Assembly (NCBI RefSeq): GCF_022374895.2
Contig: NZ_CP092423.2
Location: forward strand, 5,084,001-5,148,000
DNA length: 64,000 nt
DNA from: Mycobacterium lentiflavum
Lineage (GTDB): Bacteria > Actinomycetota > Actinomycetes > Mycobacteriales > Mycobacteriaceae
Direction: 5' to 3'
Shown here: one piece after another, positions 8,331 to 16,300 of the stretch
Position numbering within the stretch: the stretch's first letter is position 1
How the letters are laid out: each line of letters begins with the position of its first letter
Notes under the pieces: model-generated
Database searches by the model: none
Seen by the model: only the letters and a program-made list of their open reading frames with translations
What the model was told of the DNA's origin: nothing
Translations under genes and position numbers: made by a program

Positions 8331-9142
8331 GAGTTGGATTCATCGGATTGGGCAGCCAGGGCGGCCCCATGGCCCGGCGGATCGTCGAGGGCGGCTTCGC
8401 GACCACGCTGTGGGCGCGCCGGCCCGCATCGGTGGAGCCGTTCGCCGACACCTCGGCGGAAATCGCGTCGTCACCGGCCGAACTCGCCGCCGGCAGCGAT
8501 CTGGTCTGCCTCTGCGTGGTTGGCGAGGCCGACATCGAGGAAGTCGCCACCGGTGAACAGGGCCTGCTCGCGGGCCTCAAGCCGGGCACTGTGATCGCGG
8601 TGCACAGCACCGTGCACCCCAACACCTGCAGGTCACTCGCGAAAAAGGTTGGCAGTAGAGGTGTTTCGGTGATCGACGCCCCGGTCAGCGGCGGCGGTCC
8701 GGCCGCCGCCGAGGGACGTTTGATGGTGATGGTCGGCGGTGAAACCGACGCCGTAGAGCGCTGCCGTCCCGTCTTCGAAACCTATGGCGATCCCGTCGTC
8801 CACCTCGGCGAACTGGGCACTGGCCAAACCACCAAGCTGCTCAACAACCTGCTGTTCACCGCGAACCTGGGAACCGCGGCCACCGCCCTTTCGCTGGCGC
8901 AGTCCCTCGGCGTCGCACCGGAGCGGCTCGTCGAAGTCGTCTCGCGCAGCAGCGGAAACAGCTTCGCGCTCAATGTCATCGGCGGAAGCGGCGGCCTGGA
9001 CCGGCTGGCCGGCTTGGCTGGCACGTTGCTGCAGAAGGACGTGCGGCTGATCGTCGACCTCGCCGAGGCGGCCGCCGCGCGCGGGGGCGCCGTCCTCGAT
9101 GCGGCCGACGCCGCGCTGACACTGATGGATCACCCGAGGTGA
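8327..9142 (+). CDS. 3-hydroxyisobutyrate dehydrogenase-family oxidoreductase (1)
   Basis: 271 residues; ATGA overlap with the previous gene. The Rossmann motif GLGSQG is at 7-12, the family signature DAPVSGGGPAAAEG lies near residue 118, and the catalytic Lys is Lys170 in GQTTKLLNN. The domain order (NAD-binding, then all-helical) and length fit beta-hydroxyacid dehydrogenases. It oxidises a 3-hydroxy acid or reduces a semialdehyde with NAD(P). The next gene is a paralogue with the catalytic Lys at the same residue number, so tandem duplication followed by divergence is likely. Confidence 0.92.
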   Translation: MRVGFIGLGSQGGPMARRIVEGGFATTLWARRPASVEPFADTSAEIASSPAELAAGSDLVCLCVVGEADIEEVATGEQGLLAGLKPGTVIAVHSTVHPNTCRSLAKKVGSRGVSVIDAPVSGGGPAAAEGRLMVMVGGETDAVERCRPVFETYGDPVVHLGELGTGQTTKLLNNLLFTANLGTAATALSLAQSLGVAPERLVEVVSRSSGNSFALNVIGGSGGLDRLAGLAGTLLQKDVRLIVDLAEAAAARGGAVLDAADAALTLMDHPR

Positions 9143-9960
9143 AAGTCGGGTTCGTCGGAGCCGGACGGATGGGCCGTCCGATGGTGGCGCGTCTCGCGGC
9201 GGCCGGCCACGACGTCGGGGTGTTGGTCCGTGACGCGACGGATGACGTCAAGCGCCACGATCTCGAGCAGCTGGGCGCAACCGTGGTAAACGAGGTGACC
9301 GACCTCGCCGCGCCGGCCGATGTGGTGCTGGCATGCGTGTTCACCGACGAGCAGGTGCGCCAGGTCTGCCTGGACAGCCCGCTGCTGTCGGACATGCCGG
9401 CGGGCTCGATCCTGGTGGTGCACACCACGACCAGCCCGCAAACAATCGAGGCCATTGCGGCCCAGGCGGGCCATGTCGAGGTCGTCGATGCGCCGGTCAG
9501 CGGCGGCCCGCCCGACATCGCGGCGGGCACCCTCACGCTGTTCGTCGGCGGCACCGATGACATCGTGGCCCGGCTGCAAACGGTATTGGGCTGCTACGGC
9601 GACCCGGTGCTGCAGGTCGGCCCGCGCGGCGCCGGTCAGGCGGTGAAGCTGGTCAACAATGCACTGTTCGCCGGGCACATCGGACTGCTCGCGGAGTCAA
9701 TCCGGCTGGGCGAGCGCCTGGGCGTTCCGGAATCGACGCTGCTGGGCGCATTGCCGCAGGGCAGCGCCACCAGCCGGGTGCTGGACCTGGTGGCAGCAAC
9801 CGGCTCGATCGCGGGCTTCGTCGAGGTGGCCGGGGAATTCGTAAGAAAAGACGTGACCGTCGTGCGCGACATCGCCGCAGACCTGGGTAGCGACCTGGGT
9901 AGCGACTTCCATGCCCTCGACGACATCATCGAAGTCCTCAATGTCGGCGGAAACGTTTGA
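9139..9960 (+). CDS. 3-hydroxyisobutyrate dehydrogenase-family oxidoreductase (2)
   Basis: 273 residues, GTG start overlapping the previous TGA. Rossmann motif GAGRMG at 7-12, DAPVSGGPPDIAAG signature and catalytic Lys170 in GQAVKLVNN. The paralogue upstream has the same length and layout, which suggests either a heterodimer or two sequential hydroxyacid oxidations. Near the C-terminus a 12-bp exact tandem duplication (9890-9913) gives the peptide GSDLGSD; it keeps the frame and lies in a surface-type segment. It is the last gene of the 5779-9960 operon. Confidence 0.92.
   Translation: MKVGFVGAGRMGRPMVARLAAAGHDVGVLVRDATDDVKRHDLEQLGATVVNEVTDLAAPADVVLACVFTDEQVRQVCLDSPLLSDMPAGSILVVHTTTSPQTIEAIAAQAGHVEVVDAPVSGGPPDIAAGTLTLFVGGTDDIVARLQTVLGCYGDPVLQVGPRGAGQAVKLVNNALFAGHIGLLAESIRLGERLGVPESTLLGALPQGSATSRVLDLVAATGSIAGFVEVAGEFVRKDVTVVRDIAADLGSDLGSDFHALDDIIEVLNVGGNV
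9890..9913 (+). repeat. 12-bp exact tandem duplication inside a CDS
   Basis: Two adjacent copies of a 12-base unit (gacctgggtagc) add four residues (GSDL repeated) to the C-terminal part of the dehydrogenase gene without shifting the frame. It looks like a recent slippage event. Confidence 0.8.
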
Positions 9961-10074
9961 CATGTCGACACTTCGGTTCTTCCCGGTTCGCGATGAAAGC
10001 GCTACCGTTAGCGTTACAGTCAGGCATTTAATCGTAACGGTTCCAGCCCGCCCCAACCCTCGCCGCTGAGGAGC

Positions 10075-11286
10075 ATGTCAGTGACAAAACCGAAAGTTCT
10101 CTTTGATCCGTACTCCGACGAGTTTTACAACAATCCGTTCGAAATCTATGCGCGGATGCGCGAGGATGCGCCGTTGTACTACGACGAGAAAGAGGACTTC
10201 TACGCACTGACCCGCCACGTTGACGTAGCGGCGGCTTTCAAAGACTTCGAGACGTACTCCTCGGCGCGCGGCTGCGACCTGGCGATGGTGCGTCGGGGTG
10301 TCTCGCCCGAGCAGCGGTCGATCATCTTCATGGACCCGCCGGACCACCGCCACATGCGCAGCCTGCTCAACAAGGCGTTCACGCCTCGGGCCGTCCAATC
10401 GCAGCGCGAAACGATCATCGAGGTGATCGACAAGTACCTGGGCGCCTGCGACCCGGAGAATTTCGACGTGGTGCAGGACTTCTCCGGGCCGTTCCCGGTG
10501 GAGGTCATCACCCGGATGGCCGGCGTGCCAGAGGAATACCGCCAGCAGGTGCGGCACTGGATCGACACCAGCCTGCATCACGAACCCGGACAGATCGAGG
10601 TCAGCGAGGCCGGAATGCAGGCCAACATCGAGACCGCGATGTATTACTACGGTCTGATTCAAGAGCGGCGCGCGGACCCGCAGGACGACATGATCAGCAG
10701 GTTGATCGCGGCCGAGATCCCCACCGACGACGGTCAGCCCCGCAAACTCGACGATATCGAGATCTGTGGTTTCGCAACCCTGCTGGGCGGCGCCGGCGCC
10801 GAGACCGTCACCAAACTGATGGGCAACGCGGCGGTCATCTTCGCCCGCCACCCCGATCAGTGGCAGAAGCTGCAGGACGACCGCGAGAAGATCCCGGGGG
10901 CAGTCGAAGAGTTATTGCGCTACGAGGGGCCGGTGCAATACAACGTCCGCTACACCCTCAAAGAGGCACACGTCAGCGGCGGCGTGATTCCCCCCTTCAA
11001 GCCGGTATTCCTATGCGGAGCCTCGGCCAACCGCGACAGCGATGCTTTCACCGACGCCGACACGTTCGACATCGAGCGCGACCAGACCGAGGCGCAACAT
11101 CTCGGCTTGGGATACGGCATTCACAGCTGCCTAGGTGCCGCTTTGGCCCGCTTGGAAAGCAGGATCGCGCTGGAGCGACTGCTGGACTTCATGCCGCGCT
11201 ACGAGGTGGACTGGTCGGGGTGCAAGCGGGTAACCATGCAAAACGTTGCGGGCTGGAAGAGCGTGCCCGTCAAAGTCCTTCGATAA
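10075..11286 (+). CDS. Cytochrome P450
   Basis: 403 residues from ATG 10075; GTG 10081 has better spacing from GAGGAG (10068-10073) and may be the real start. The I-helix reads GGAGAETV, the K-helix ExxR is EELLRYE, and the heme loop is LGYGIHSCLG with Cys352 as thiolate ligand; the first Phe of the usual FxxGxHxCxG is Leu. The N-terminus (FDPYSDEFYNNPFEIYARMRE) is typical of soluble bacterial CYPs of terpenoid or steroid catabolism. A ferredoxin gene follows 10 bp later and is the probable electron donor. It hydroxylates an unknown hydrophobic substrate. Confidence 0.93.
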   Translation: MSVTKPKVLFDPYSDEFYNNPFEIYARMREDAPLYYDEKEDFYALTRHVDVAAAFKDFETYSSARGCDLAMVRRGVSPEQRSIIFMDPPDHRHMRSLLNKAFTPRAVQSQRETIIEVIDKYLGACDPENFDVVQDFSGPFPVEVITRMAGVPEEYRQQVRHWIDTSLHHEPGQIEVSEAGMQANIETAMYYYGLIQERRADPQDDMISRLIAAEIPTDDGQPRKLDDIEICGFATLLGGAGAETVTKLMGNAAVIFARHPDQWQKLQDDREKIPGAVEELLRYEGPVQYNVRYTLKEAHVSGGVIPPFKPVFLCGASANRDSDAFTDADTFDIERDQTEAQHLGLGYGIHSCLGAALARLESRIALERLLDFMPRYEVDWSGCKRVTMQNVAGWKSVPVKVLR

Positions 11287-11296
11287 GGGGGCAACG

Positions 11297-11497
11297 ATGA
11301 CGAGGAAAATCGAGGTCGATTGGGGACTCTGCGAGAGCAACGGTGTCTGCATGGGCATCAACCCCGACATCTTTGAACTCGGTGATGACGACATGCTGAC
11401 CGTTCACACCGAAGAAGTCACCCCGGAGAACGAGGCGGACGTGCGCGAGGCTGTCCGTCAATGCCCTCGGCAGGCAATCGCGATCGTCGGAGAGTAG
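11297..11497 (+). CDS. Single-cluster ferredoxin (P450 partner)
   Basis: 66 residues. Cysteines lie in CESNGVC and CPRQAI, so the variable position of C-x2-X-x2-C is Asn. No fourth Cys is present, consistent with a [3Fe-4S] cluster. It follows the P450 at 10075 with a 10-bp gap and is almost surely co-transcribed. It converges with the DUF1330 gene, whose stop is only 3 bp away. The acidic composition fits docking to a basic P450 proximal face. Confidence 0.92.
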   Translation: MTRKIEVDWGLCESNGVCMGINPDIFELGDDDMLTVHTEEVTPENEADVREAVRQCPRQAIAIVGE

Positions 11498-11500
11498 CGG

Positions 11501-11794
11501 TCAGAATCCGGAGAGGATGACCGCGTTACAGTCGGCGGCTGCCTGGCGCAGTTTGGCAGCCTGCTGGTAGCCCTCGGATTCGTACCAGGCACGGGCGGCC
11601 TCGACGGATTCGAACTCCAGCAGGACGGTCTGGTCGCCGTGCCAGTCGCCCTCGATGACTTTGGGCGCGGGGTCCACCGCGAGAATGGTGGCGCCGCTCA
11701 TCGCCGAGCCGACAGCCTTGCCGTAGGCCTTCATGCCCTCTGGGTCCTTGATGGCCTCGGTGAGGATGACGTACCCTTTTGGCCCGTTAGACAC
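11501..11794 (-). CDS. DUF1330 family small protein
   Basis: 97 residues, GTG start with AAGGAG six bases upstream on the minus strand. The sequence GYVILTEAIKDPEGMKAYGKAV and the later FESVEAARAWYESEGYQ are the hallmarks of the DUF1330 dimeric alpha/beta-barrel (EthD/Dabb-like) proteins. Members are small and cytosolic; no enzyme activity is firmly known, although the fold is used for monooxygenase or isomerase activity on polyketide-like molecules. It is the distal gene of the P450-ferredoxin-DUF1330 operon reading leftwards from 13293. Confidence 0.88.
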   Translation of the reverse strand: MSNGPKGYVILTEAIKDPEGMKAYGKAVGSAMSGATILAVDPAPKVIEGDWHGDQTVLLEFESVEAARAWYESEGYQQAAKLRQAAADCNAVILSGF

Positions 11795-11824
11795 TGCGAT
11801 CTCCTTATCCGCCGGTGTATTTCG

Positions 11825-12013
11825 TTACTTCTCGCTGATAGCCTGCTCGGGGCAGCACTCGATGGCTTCCTGAGTAGCGGCTTCCAATTCCGTTGGGACA
11901 TCGGAATCTATCGCTTCTGCGTAACCGTCTTCGGTCAGGCTGAACACGTCCGGACAAAGCGTGAGGCACATACCGTGGCCGCGACAGCGTTGGTCGTCTA
12001 CCCAAATTTTCAT
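11825..12013 (-). CDS. Single-cluster ferredoxin (P450 partner)
   Basis: 62 residues; the ATG overlaps the P450 stop as ATGA. Ligands are in CRGHGMC and CPEQAI; the variable position of C-x2-X-x2-C is His, the commonest form in actinobacterial [3Fe-4S] P450 ferredoxins. Two further Cys (CLTLC, ECC) flank the ligands and could affect cluster type. Tight coupling to the P450 at 12010 makes it the obvious donor for that enzyme. Confidence 0.93.
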   Translation of the reverse strand: MKIWVDDQRCRGHGMCLTLCPDVFSLTEDGYAEAIDSDVPTELEAATQEAIECCPEQAISEK

Positions 12014-13293
12014 GCCAGCGTGAACTCCAAATGCAATTCAGTCAGGCCACGCAGAATGTAGGTCGGAACATATTGGTAGCGGCGGTCATTCGCCGGCCCG
12101 TGCATCTGTTCATTGATCCTGATGTCGGTCGTGCGATCCAGCAGCCGCTCGATCGCCACGCGGGTTTCGGCCCTCGCCAACGGCGCACCCGGGCAGCTGT
12201 GGATACCGCGTCCGAACGAGATGTGCTGGCGGGCGTTCTTGCGGGCCGGATCGAATGTGGTGGGATCTTCGAACCGGCGCGGGTCGCGGTTGGCCGCCGC
12301 CTGCACGATCATCACGGTGGTGCCGGCCGGCAGGTCGACCCCGCCGACATTGACGGGCCGCCGGTTCATCCGGAAGTCGCCCTTGACCGGGCTCTCGTGG
12401 CGAAGCGACTCCTCGATGAAGTTGGGCAGCAGGCTGCGGTCCTTGCGCAACCGCGCCTGGATGTCGGGGCGCTCGCCGAGTGTCTGCAACGCCGCACCCA
12501 GCAGCCGAACCGTGGTCTCCTGGCCCGCGGAGAAGACGTTCGCGGCAACCCGCGCGACGTCTTCGACCTCCGGTGTGGAGCCGTCGGGGAAGGTGGCGGT
12601 CGCCAGGCCGGTCAGCACGTCGTCGCGAGGGCTCTGTCGGCGGTCGCGAACATAGTCGGAGAAGAGGCCGTACAGGAATTCCAGCGGGCTGTGTGACAGC
12701 GATTCCTTTCCGGTGCCGCCAATGCCGCCACCCGCGTGCTCGGCGATGCCCTTGACGAATTTGTCGCGATCCTCCATGGGCACACCCAGCAGGTCGGCGA
12801 TCACCAGCAGGGTGAACGGGCCGGCAAAGCCCCTGATCCATTCGCCGTGCCCGGGTGCCAGAAAGTCGTCGAGGGCCTGGTCGGCGAGCGCCCACATCGC
12901 GTCCTCGTTCTCCTTGAGGCGCTTGGGGGTGATCAGCCGCATCAGCAGCGAGCGGTGGTTGGTGTGGGTCGGCGGATCAAGGGTGGGCAGCTGGTCGCTG
13001 AACGGCAGCTCGTCGCGATGCTTTTCGATCAGGTCGGTGATGTCGCTGTCTTCGAGACCCTCCAGGCTTACCGGGAAACCGGGAAATGGGCCGGTCACCG
13101 AGATGCACGAGGACCAGGTGTCCGCATCGTTCAGCACGGCACAGGCCTCGTCCCAGCCGGTGACCATCGCGACCCCGTGGTGCGGTTCGCGGGCCACCGG
13201 ACACTGCTCGCGCAGCGACTCGTAATAGGGGTACGGGTCCGCGATGAGCTCTTTGCCTCGGAAGAAGTCCATCTTGGAGAAGTCGTTCGTCAT
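12010..13293 (-). CDS. Cytochrome P450
   Basis: 427 residues, ATG with CGGAGC upstream. The I-helix is AGQETT, ExxR is EESLRHE, and the heme loop is FGRGIHSCPG with Cys367, all canonical. The family-level look is that of mycobacterial catabolic CYPs acting on terpenoid or steroid-like substrates; the substrate is not assignable. The operon continues into a ferredoxin (4-nt overlap) and a DUF1330 gene. The upstream region carries two tandem copies of the 17-bp palindrome (13318-13334 and 13339-13355), so it is probably a target of the regulator proposed for the window. Confidence 0.93.
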   Translation of the reverse strand: MTNDFSKMDFFRGKELIADPYPYYESLREQCPVAREPHHGVAMVTGWDEACAVLNDADTWSSCISVTGPFPGFPVSLEGLEDSDITDLIEKHRDELPFSDQLPTLDPPTHTNHRSLLMRLITPKRLKENEDAMWALADQALDDFLAPGHGEWIRGFAGPFTLLVIADLLGVPMEDRDKFVKGIAEHAGGGIGGTGKESLSHSPLEFLYGLFSDYVRDRRQSPRDDVLTGLATATFPDGSTPEVEDVARVAANVFSAGQETTVRLLGAALQTLGERPDIQARLRKDRSLLPNFIEESLRHESPVKGDFRMNRRPVNVGGVDLPAGTTVMIVQAAANRDPRRFEDPTTFDPARKNARQHISFGRGIHSCPGAPLARAETRVAIERLLDRTTDIRINEQMHGPANDRRYQYVPTYILRGLTELHLEFTLA

Positions 13294-13317
13294 CTTGCTC
13301 CGTTCGAATCTCAGCAG

Positions 13318-13334
13318 TGAGAATGAGCCTCTCA
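13318..13334. promoter_or_regulatory. Regulon palindrome, first copy before the P450 operon
   Basis: TGAGAAT-GAG-CCTCTCA: the left arm is perfect and the right arm matches the consensus ATTCTCA at five of seven positions. It lies 24 bp upstream of the P450 start, where a repressor would block transcription. Confidence 0.6.
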
Positions 13335-13338
13335 GAGA

Positions 13339-13355
13339 TGAGTATTAGATTTCCA
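13339..13355. promoter_or_regulatory. Regulon palindrome, second tandem copy
   Basis: TGAGTAT-TAG-ATTTCCA, 11 of 14 arm positions matching the consensus. Its centre is 21 bp from that of the first copy, two helical turns, so two dimers could bind the same face of the DNA. Confidence 0.4.
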
Positions 13356-13460
13356 CACGGCGTGATCGTCGTCAACGACGGGTGCCGCTAAGCGGTCTGG
13401 GACTGGTCGACGACGTGGCGGAATCCCCCCGCAAGTCCGGCCGGACCGGCGCCTCAGGAT

Positions 13461-13976
13461 TTAGCCGGCCGGGACCAGATCGGCAGCCACCGACGGACAG
13501 GCCAGCAGCCCGCTGCGGAAGTTCTCGGTGTGACCGATCGAGTATTCAGGCATCGCCGCGGCGGCCAGCGCCTTGGCCTTGAACGTCTGGGCGGCCATGC
13601 TCAGCCGGTGTTGCACCAGGCCAACGCTGCCATCGAGCTCCGCGGGCCAGGTGTCACCCCACAGCGTCACCTCGGTGACGCCGTGATCGAGGGCCTGCAA
13701 GACGCCCTGGCGCACCCGCGAATCGCAACCCAACAGATCGGCCGCGGCCGCCAGCGCCTGCGGCCGGGGACGGTCGTCGACCGACTCCAGCGTGCGGTCG
13801 AGGTCAAGGGTGCGAACCCCGATGATCTGCAGCGGCCGAAGATCGGAATGGTCGGCCAGGTCGGTGAGCAAGACGGTGACGTCCCACCCGGCCATCGATC
13901 GGTCGAACAGCCATCCCCCGGCGAACCGCACCACGTCGACCACGCTGGAGGCGACGACGTCGAGCCGGTACCTCAT
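13461..13976 (-). CDS. Conserved protein of unknown function, co-operonic with TetR
   Basis: 171 residues from ATG at 13976; the longer open frame would overlap the TetR gene and has no good start codon. Segments such as VVASSVVDVVRFAGGWLFDRSMAGWDVTVLL and LGCDSRVRQGVLQALDHG suggest an alpha/beta fold. No signal peptide or membrane helix is seen. It starts 32 bp after the TetR stop on the same strand, so both probably share a promoter. I do not recognise the family. Confidence 0.65.
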   Translation of the reverse strand: MRYRLDVVASSVVDVVRFAGGWLFDRSMAGWDVTVLLTDLADHSDLRPLQIIGVRTLDLDRTLESVDDRPRPQALAAAADLLGCDSRVRQGVLQALDHGVTEVTLWGDTWPAELDGSVGLVQHRLSMAAQTFKAKALAAAAMPEYSIGHTENFRSGLLACPSVAADLVPAG

Positions 13977-14008
13977 GTCGTGTTCAATGGCTTTTTCGGT
14001 CAGCTTTT

Positions 14009-14602
14009 CTAAGGCGTGAAGTCCCGCGCCAGAGTCTCGGCGTACTGCTTGAACACCTCGGTCAGAGGGATCGAAGGATCGAGCAACCATGTGGTTTCCA
14101 TTCCGTGGACGAAGGCAAGTATCTCCACTGCCTTGATGGTGGGGTCTATGTCTGCGCGGTAACGGCCGTCGGCCTGACCGGTGCGGATGAGATCGGCGAC
14201 GATGTCGACGGCTTGCCGGTGCCGGTCGAGCATCCGGTCGTGCAACGGGGCATCGGGAAGGATGTTCTCGACCAGCAGCACCGTGAACGTGCCGACCAGT
14301 TCGGGCGCGCGGTGGAATCGATCGGCGACCGCGGAGATCTGGGCCATCAGGTCGCCGGCGCGGTCGGCGTGCGAATCGTCGTCCTGATCGCGGGCGTCCA
14401 GGACCGCGTGCAGCAGCTGTTCCTTGGACTCGAAGTGATGCAGCAGCCCCGCGGGAGTGACACCGGCCTCGCCGGCGATCTGGGCCAGCGTGGTGTTGCG
14501 CCAGCCATTGCGAATGAGCAGCCGCTGCGCGACCGTGAGGATTCGCTGCTTGCGGTCCTCACCTTTGGCGAGAAGCGTGTCGTAACGCCGTGCGTCGGGC
14601 AC
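14009..14602 (-). CDS. TetR family transcriptional regulator
   Basis: 197 residues from GTG at 14602, chosen because AAAGGAG lies six bases upstream on the minus strand; longer forms lack this. The N-terminal helix-turn-helix is visible as TTLAQIAGEAGVTPAGLLHHFESKEQLL. The C-terminal ligand domain is typical in length. An inverted repeat with 9-bp arms lies upstream (14631-14662), a candidate autoregulatory operator. The likely targets are this unit (TetR plus the gene at 13461) and perhaps the oxidoreductase at 14752; the effector is unknown. Confidence 0.9.
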   Translation of the reverse strand: MPDARRYDTLLAKGEDRKQRILTVAQRLLIRNGWRNTTLAQIAGEAGVTPAGLLHHFESKEQLLHAVLDARDQDDDSHADRAGDLMAQISAVADRFHRAPELVGTFTVLLVENILPDAPLHDRMLDRHRQAVDIVADLIRTGQADGRYRADIDPTIKAVEILAFVHGMETTWLLDPSIPLTEVFKQYAETLARDFTP

Positions 14603-14630
14603 CGGGCTCCTTTGACCGATTGGCGGACTG

Positions 14631-14662
14631 AACCAACCTCCTGAACACACAGTAGGTTAGTT
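14631..14662. promoter_or_regulatory. Inverted repeat upstream of the TetR gene
   Basis: AACCAACCT and AGGTTAGTT face each other with a 14-bp spacer, eight of nine arm positions pairing. The site sits 29-60 bp before the TetR GTG start; a candidate autoregulatory operator. Confidence 0.4.
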
Positions 14663-14751
14663 CTTGGCGCCGCACTTGTCCAGGTAAAACGTGGTGCGGA
14701 CCGAGTCGGGAGAGGCCGGCTATCACGCCCTGGCGGGCCGAGGGCACCGTG

Positions 14752-16140
14752 CTACAGCGCGGCGAACAACAGGTTGAGCGATTCAGCCATGGTGGGGTGG
14801 GTGAAGATAGTGTCACGCACCTCGGTGTAGGGCACCTTGCCCCGCATGGCCATCTGGACGACCGACATTATCTCGCCGGCCGAGTGACAGAACAGGGAAC
14901 AGCCCAGAATCTGTCCCGTCTCGCGCTCGACGACGGCCTTGAGTACGCCTTTGGTCTCCCCGGCGGTGTTGGCGCGTGGGATCTTCGCGGCAGTCAGTGA
15001 CGCCACGGCGATCTGATACCCCTGCGCCAGGGCCTGTTCCTCGGTGAGCCCTACGCGGCCTAGTTCGGGGTCGATGAACAGTGTGTATGGCATCAGACGT
15101 CCGGCCGTGGTACGCCCGGCGCCGTCCAGGACGTTGGCCAACAGGATCCGGTAGTCATCCCAGGACGCGTGAGTGAACAGCGGCCCACCGTTGCAGTCAC
15201 CGATCGCGTAGACGTTCTCGGCGGTGGTCTCAAGCCGGTCGTTGACGACGATTGCCCCTTGAGGGCTTAGCTCAACGCCGGCGGCGTCCAAACCCAGCCC
15301 GGCGGTGTTCAGTGTGCGTCCGACCGCCACCAGAAGATGGCTGCACTGCAGCGTGTCCCTCCGCGCGTTGCGGGAGTAGGTCAGTTCGATGCCCGTAGCC
15401 GCCGCGGTGACGAAATCGGTTTCGGCGTCATCGAGGAACTCGATGCCGTCCTCCTGCAACACCTTTCGGACCTCGTCGGCGATATCGGGATCCTCCCGAG
15501 GAAGAAACCGAGTACCCCGCTGCACCACCACGACCTCGCTGCCCAACCGACGGAACATCTGGGCGAATTCCAAGGCGATGTAGCCGGCACCGATGATGGC
15601 CAGCCGGGTGGGCAACTCCGCCAACTCCATAATCGATGTGCTTGTCAGGTAGGGCACCGTCGCCAGCCCAGGGATCGGCGGGATCGTCGTGCTGCTGCCG
15701 GTGTTGATGTAGACACGGCCGCCCCGGACGAGGCTTGCCGAACCGTCCTCGGCGGAGACCTCGATCGTCCTCGGGCCGACGAACTTCCCGGTCCCGAAGA
15801 GGAACGTCATATTGGGGGTGCCGGTGAACAGCTTCCAGTGGGCGTCGACCATCCCTTTGACCACACTGCGTTTGCGATCGACGACCCCGGCGATGCTCGG
15901 ACCGGCGGGCGGCACGTCCACACCGAATTCGGCTGCCCGGCTGGCGAGTTCGATCAGCTTGGCGCTGGCCACCATGGTCTTGGTGGGTATGCAGGCGACG
16001 TTGATGCACGTTCCGCCGATCTGGGCCTGTTCGATCAGGGCGACGTGGTGGCCGGCATTGCCCAGGGCCACGGCCAGTGACTTACCGCCCTTGCCCCCGC
16101 CGAGCACGACATGATCGAAGTCAGCGATTTGGTCAGTCAC
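14752..16140 (-). CDS. FAD-dependent pyridine nucleotide-disulfide oxidoreductase (mercuric reductase/Lpd-like)
   Basis: 462 residues, GTG start. The N-terminal FAD motif is atypical (LGGGKGGKS), but the redox-active disulfide is clear in GGTCINVACIPTK. The NAD(P) motif GAGYIALE and the second FAD segment ENVYAIGDCNGG follow in order, and the C-terminus has HPTMAESLN, whose His-x-Thr and Glu match the interface base of class I disulfide reductases. The N-terminal metal domain of MerA and the C-terminal vicinal Cys pair are absent, so mercury reduction is doubtful; a lipoamide- or thiol-linked reductase is more likely. It stands alone between the TetR unit and the thiolase operon. Confidence 0.9.
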   Translation of the reverse strand: MTDQIADFDHVVLGGGKGGKSLAVALGNAGHHVALIEQAQIGGTCINVACIPTKTMVASAKLIELASRAAEFGVDVPPAGPSIAGVVDRKRSVVKGMVDAHWKLFTGTPNMTFLFGTGKFVGPRTIEVSAEDGSASLVRGGRVYINTGSSTTIPPIPGLATVPYLTSTSIMELAELPTRLAIIGAGYIALEFAQMFRRLGSEVVVVQRGTRFLPREDPDIADEVRKVLQEDGIEFLDDAETDFVTAAATGIELTYSRNARRDTLQCSHLLVAVGRTLNTAGLGLDAAGVELSPQGAIVVNDRLETTAENVYAIGDCNGGPLFTHASWDDYRILLANVLDGAGRTTAGRLMPYTLFIDPELGRVGLTEEQALAQGYQIAVASLTAAKIPRANTAGETKGVLKAVVERETGQILGCSLFCHSAGEIMSVVQMAMRGKVPYTEVRDTIFTHPTMAESLNLLFAAL

Positions 16141-16143
16141 GTG

Positions 16144-16173
16144 GCGAGTTTAATCGCCGCAGCGGCGACTCGC
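16144..16173. repeat. GC-rich hairpin upstream of the oxidoreductase gene
   Basis: A 7-bp perfect inner stem (TCGCCGC / GCGGCGA, one-base loop, 16154-16168) is flanked by GCGAGT and ACTCGC arms. It lies directly upstream of the GTG start at 16140 and may influence initiation or mark a leader structure. No function can be claimed. Confidence 0.35.
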
Positions 16174-16300
16174 GTTGCGAAGGATCCAACTTTGGGTGGA
16201 GCCTCACTACCGGAAAACAAGCAGCTAGGTGCGTTTACCGACTCGACAGCGTCCAGGCACCGGGCCTTCATGAAGGCGTCTGGTTGCCGACGGGAGCCAC

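Noticed and set aside
10002..10042. Imperfect inverted repeat (CCGTTAGCGTTAC and GTAACGG) before the P450 at 10075
   Set aside because: The arms pair only over part of their length and do not match the other motifs of the window; kept as a weak promoter hint only.
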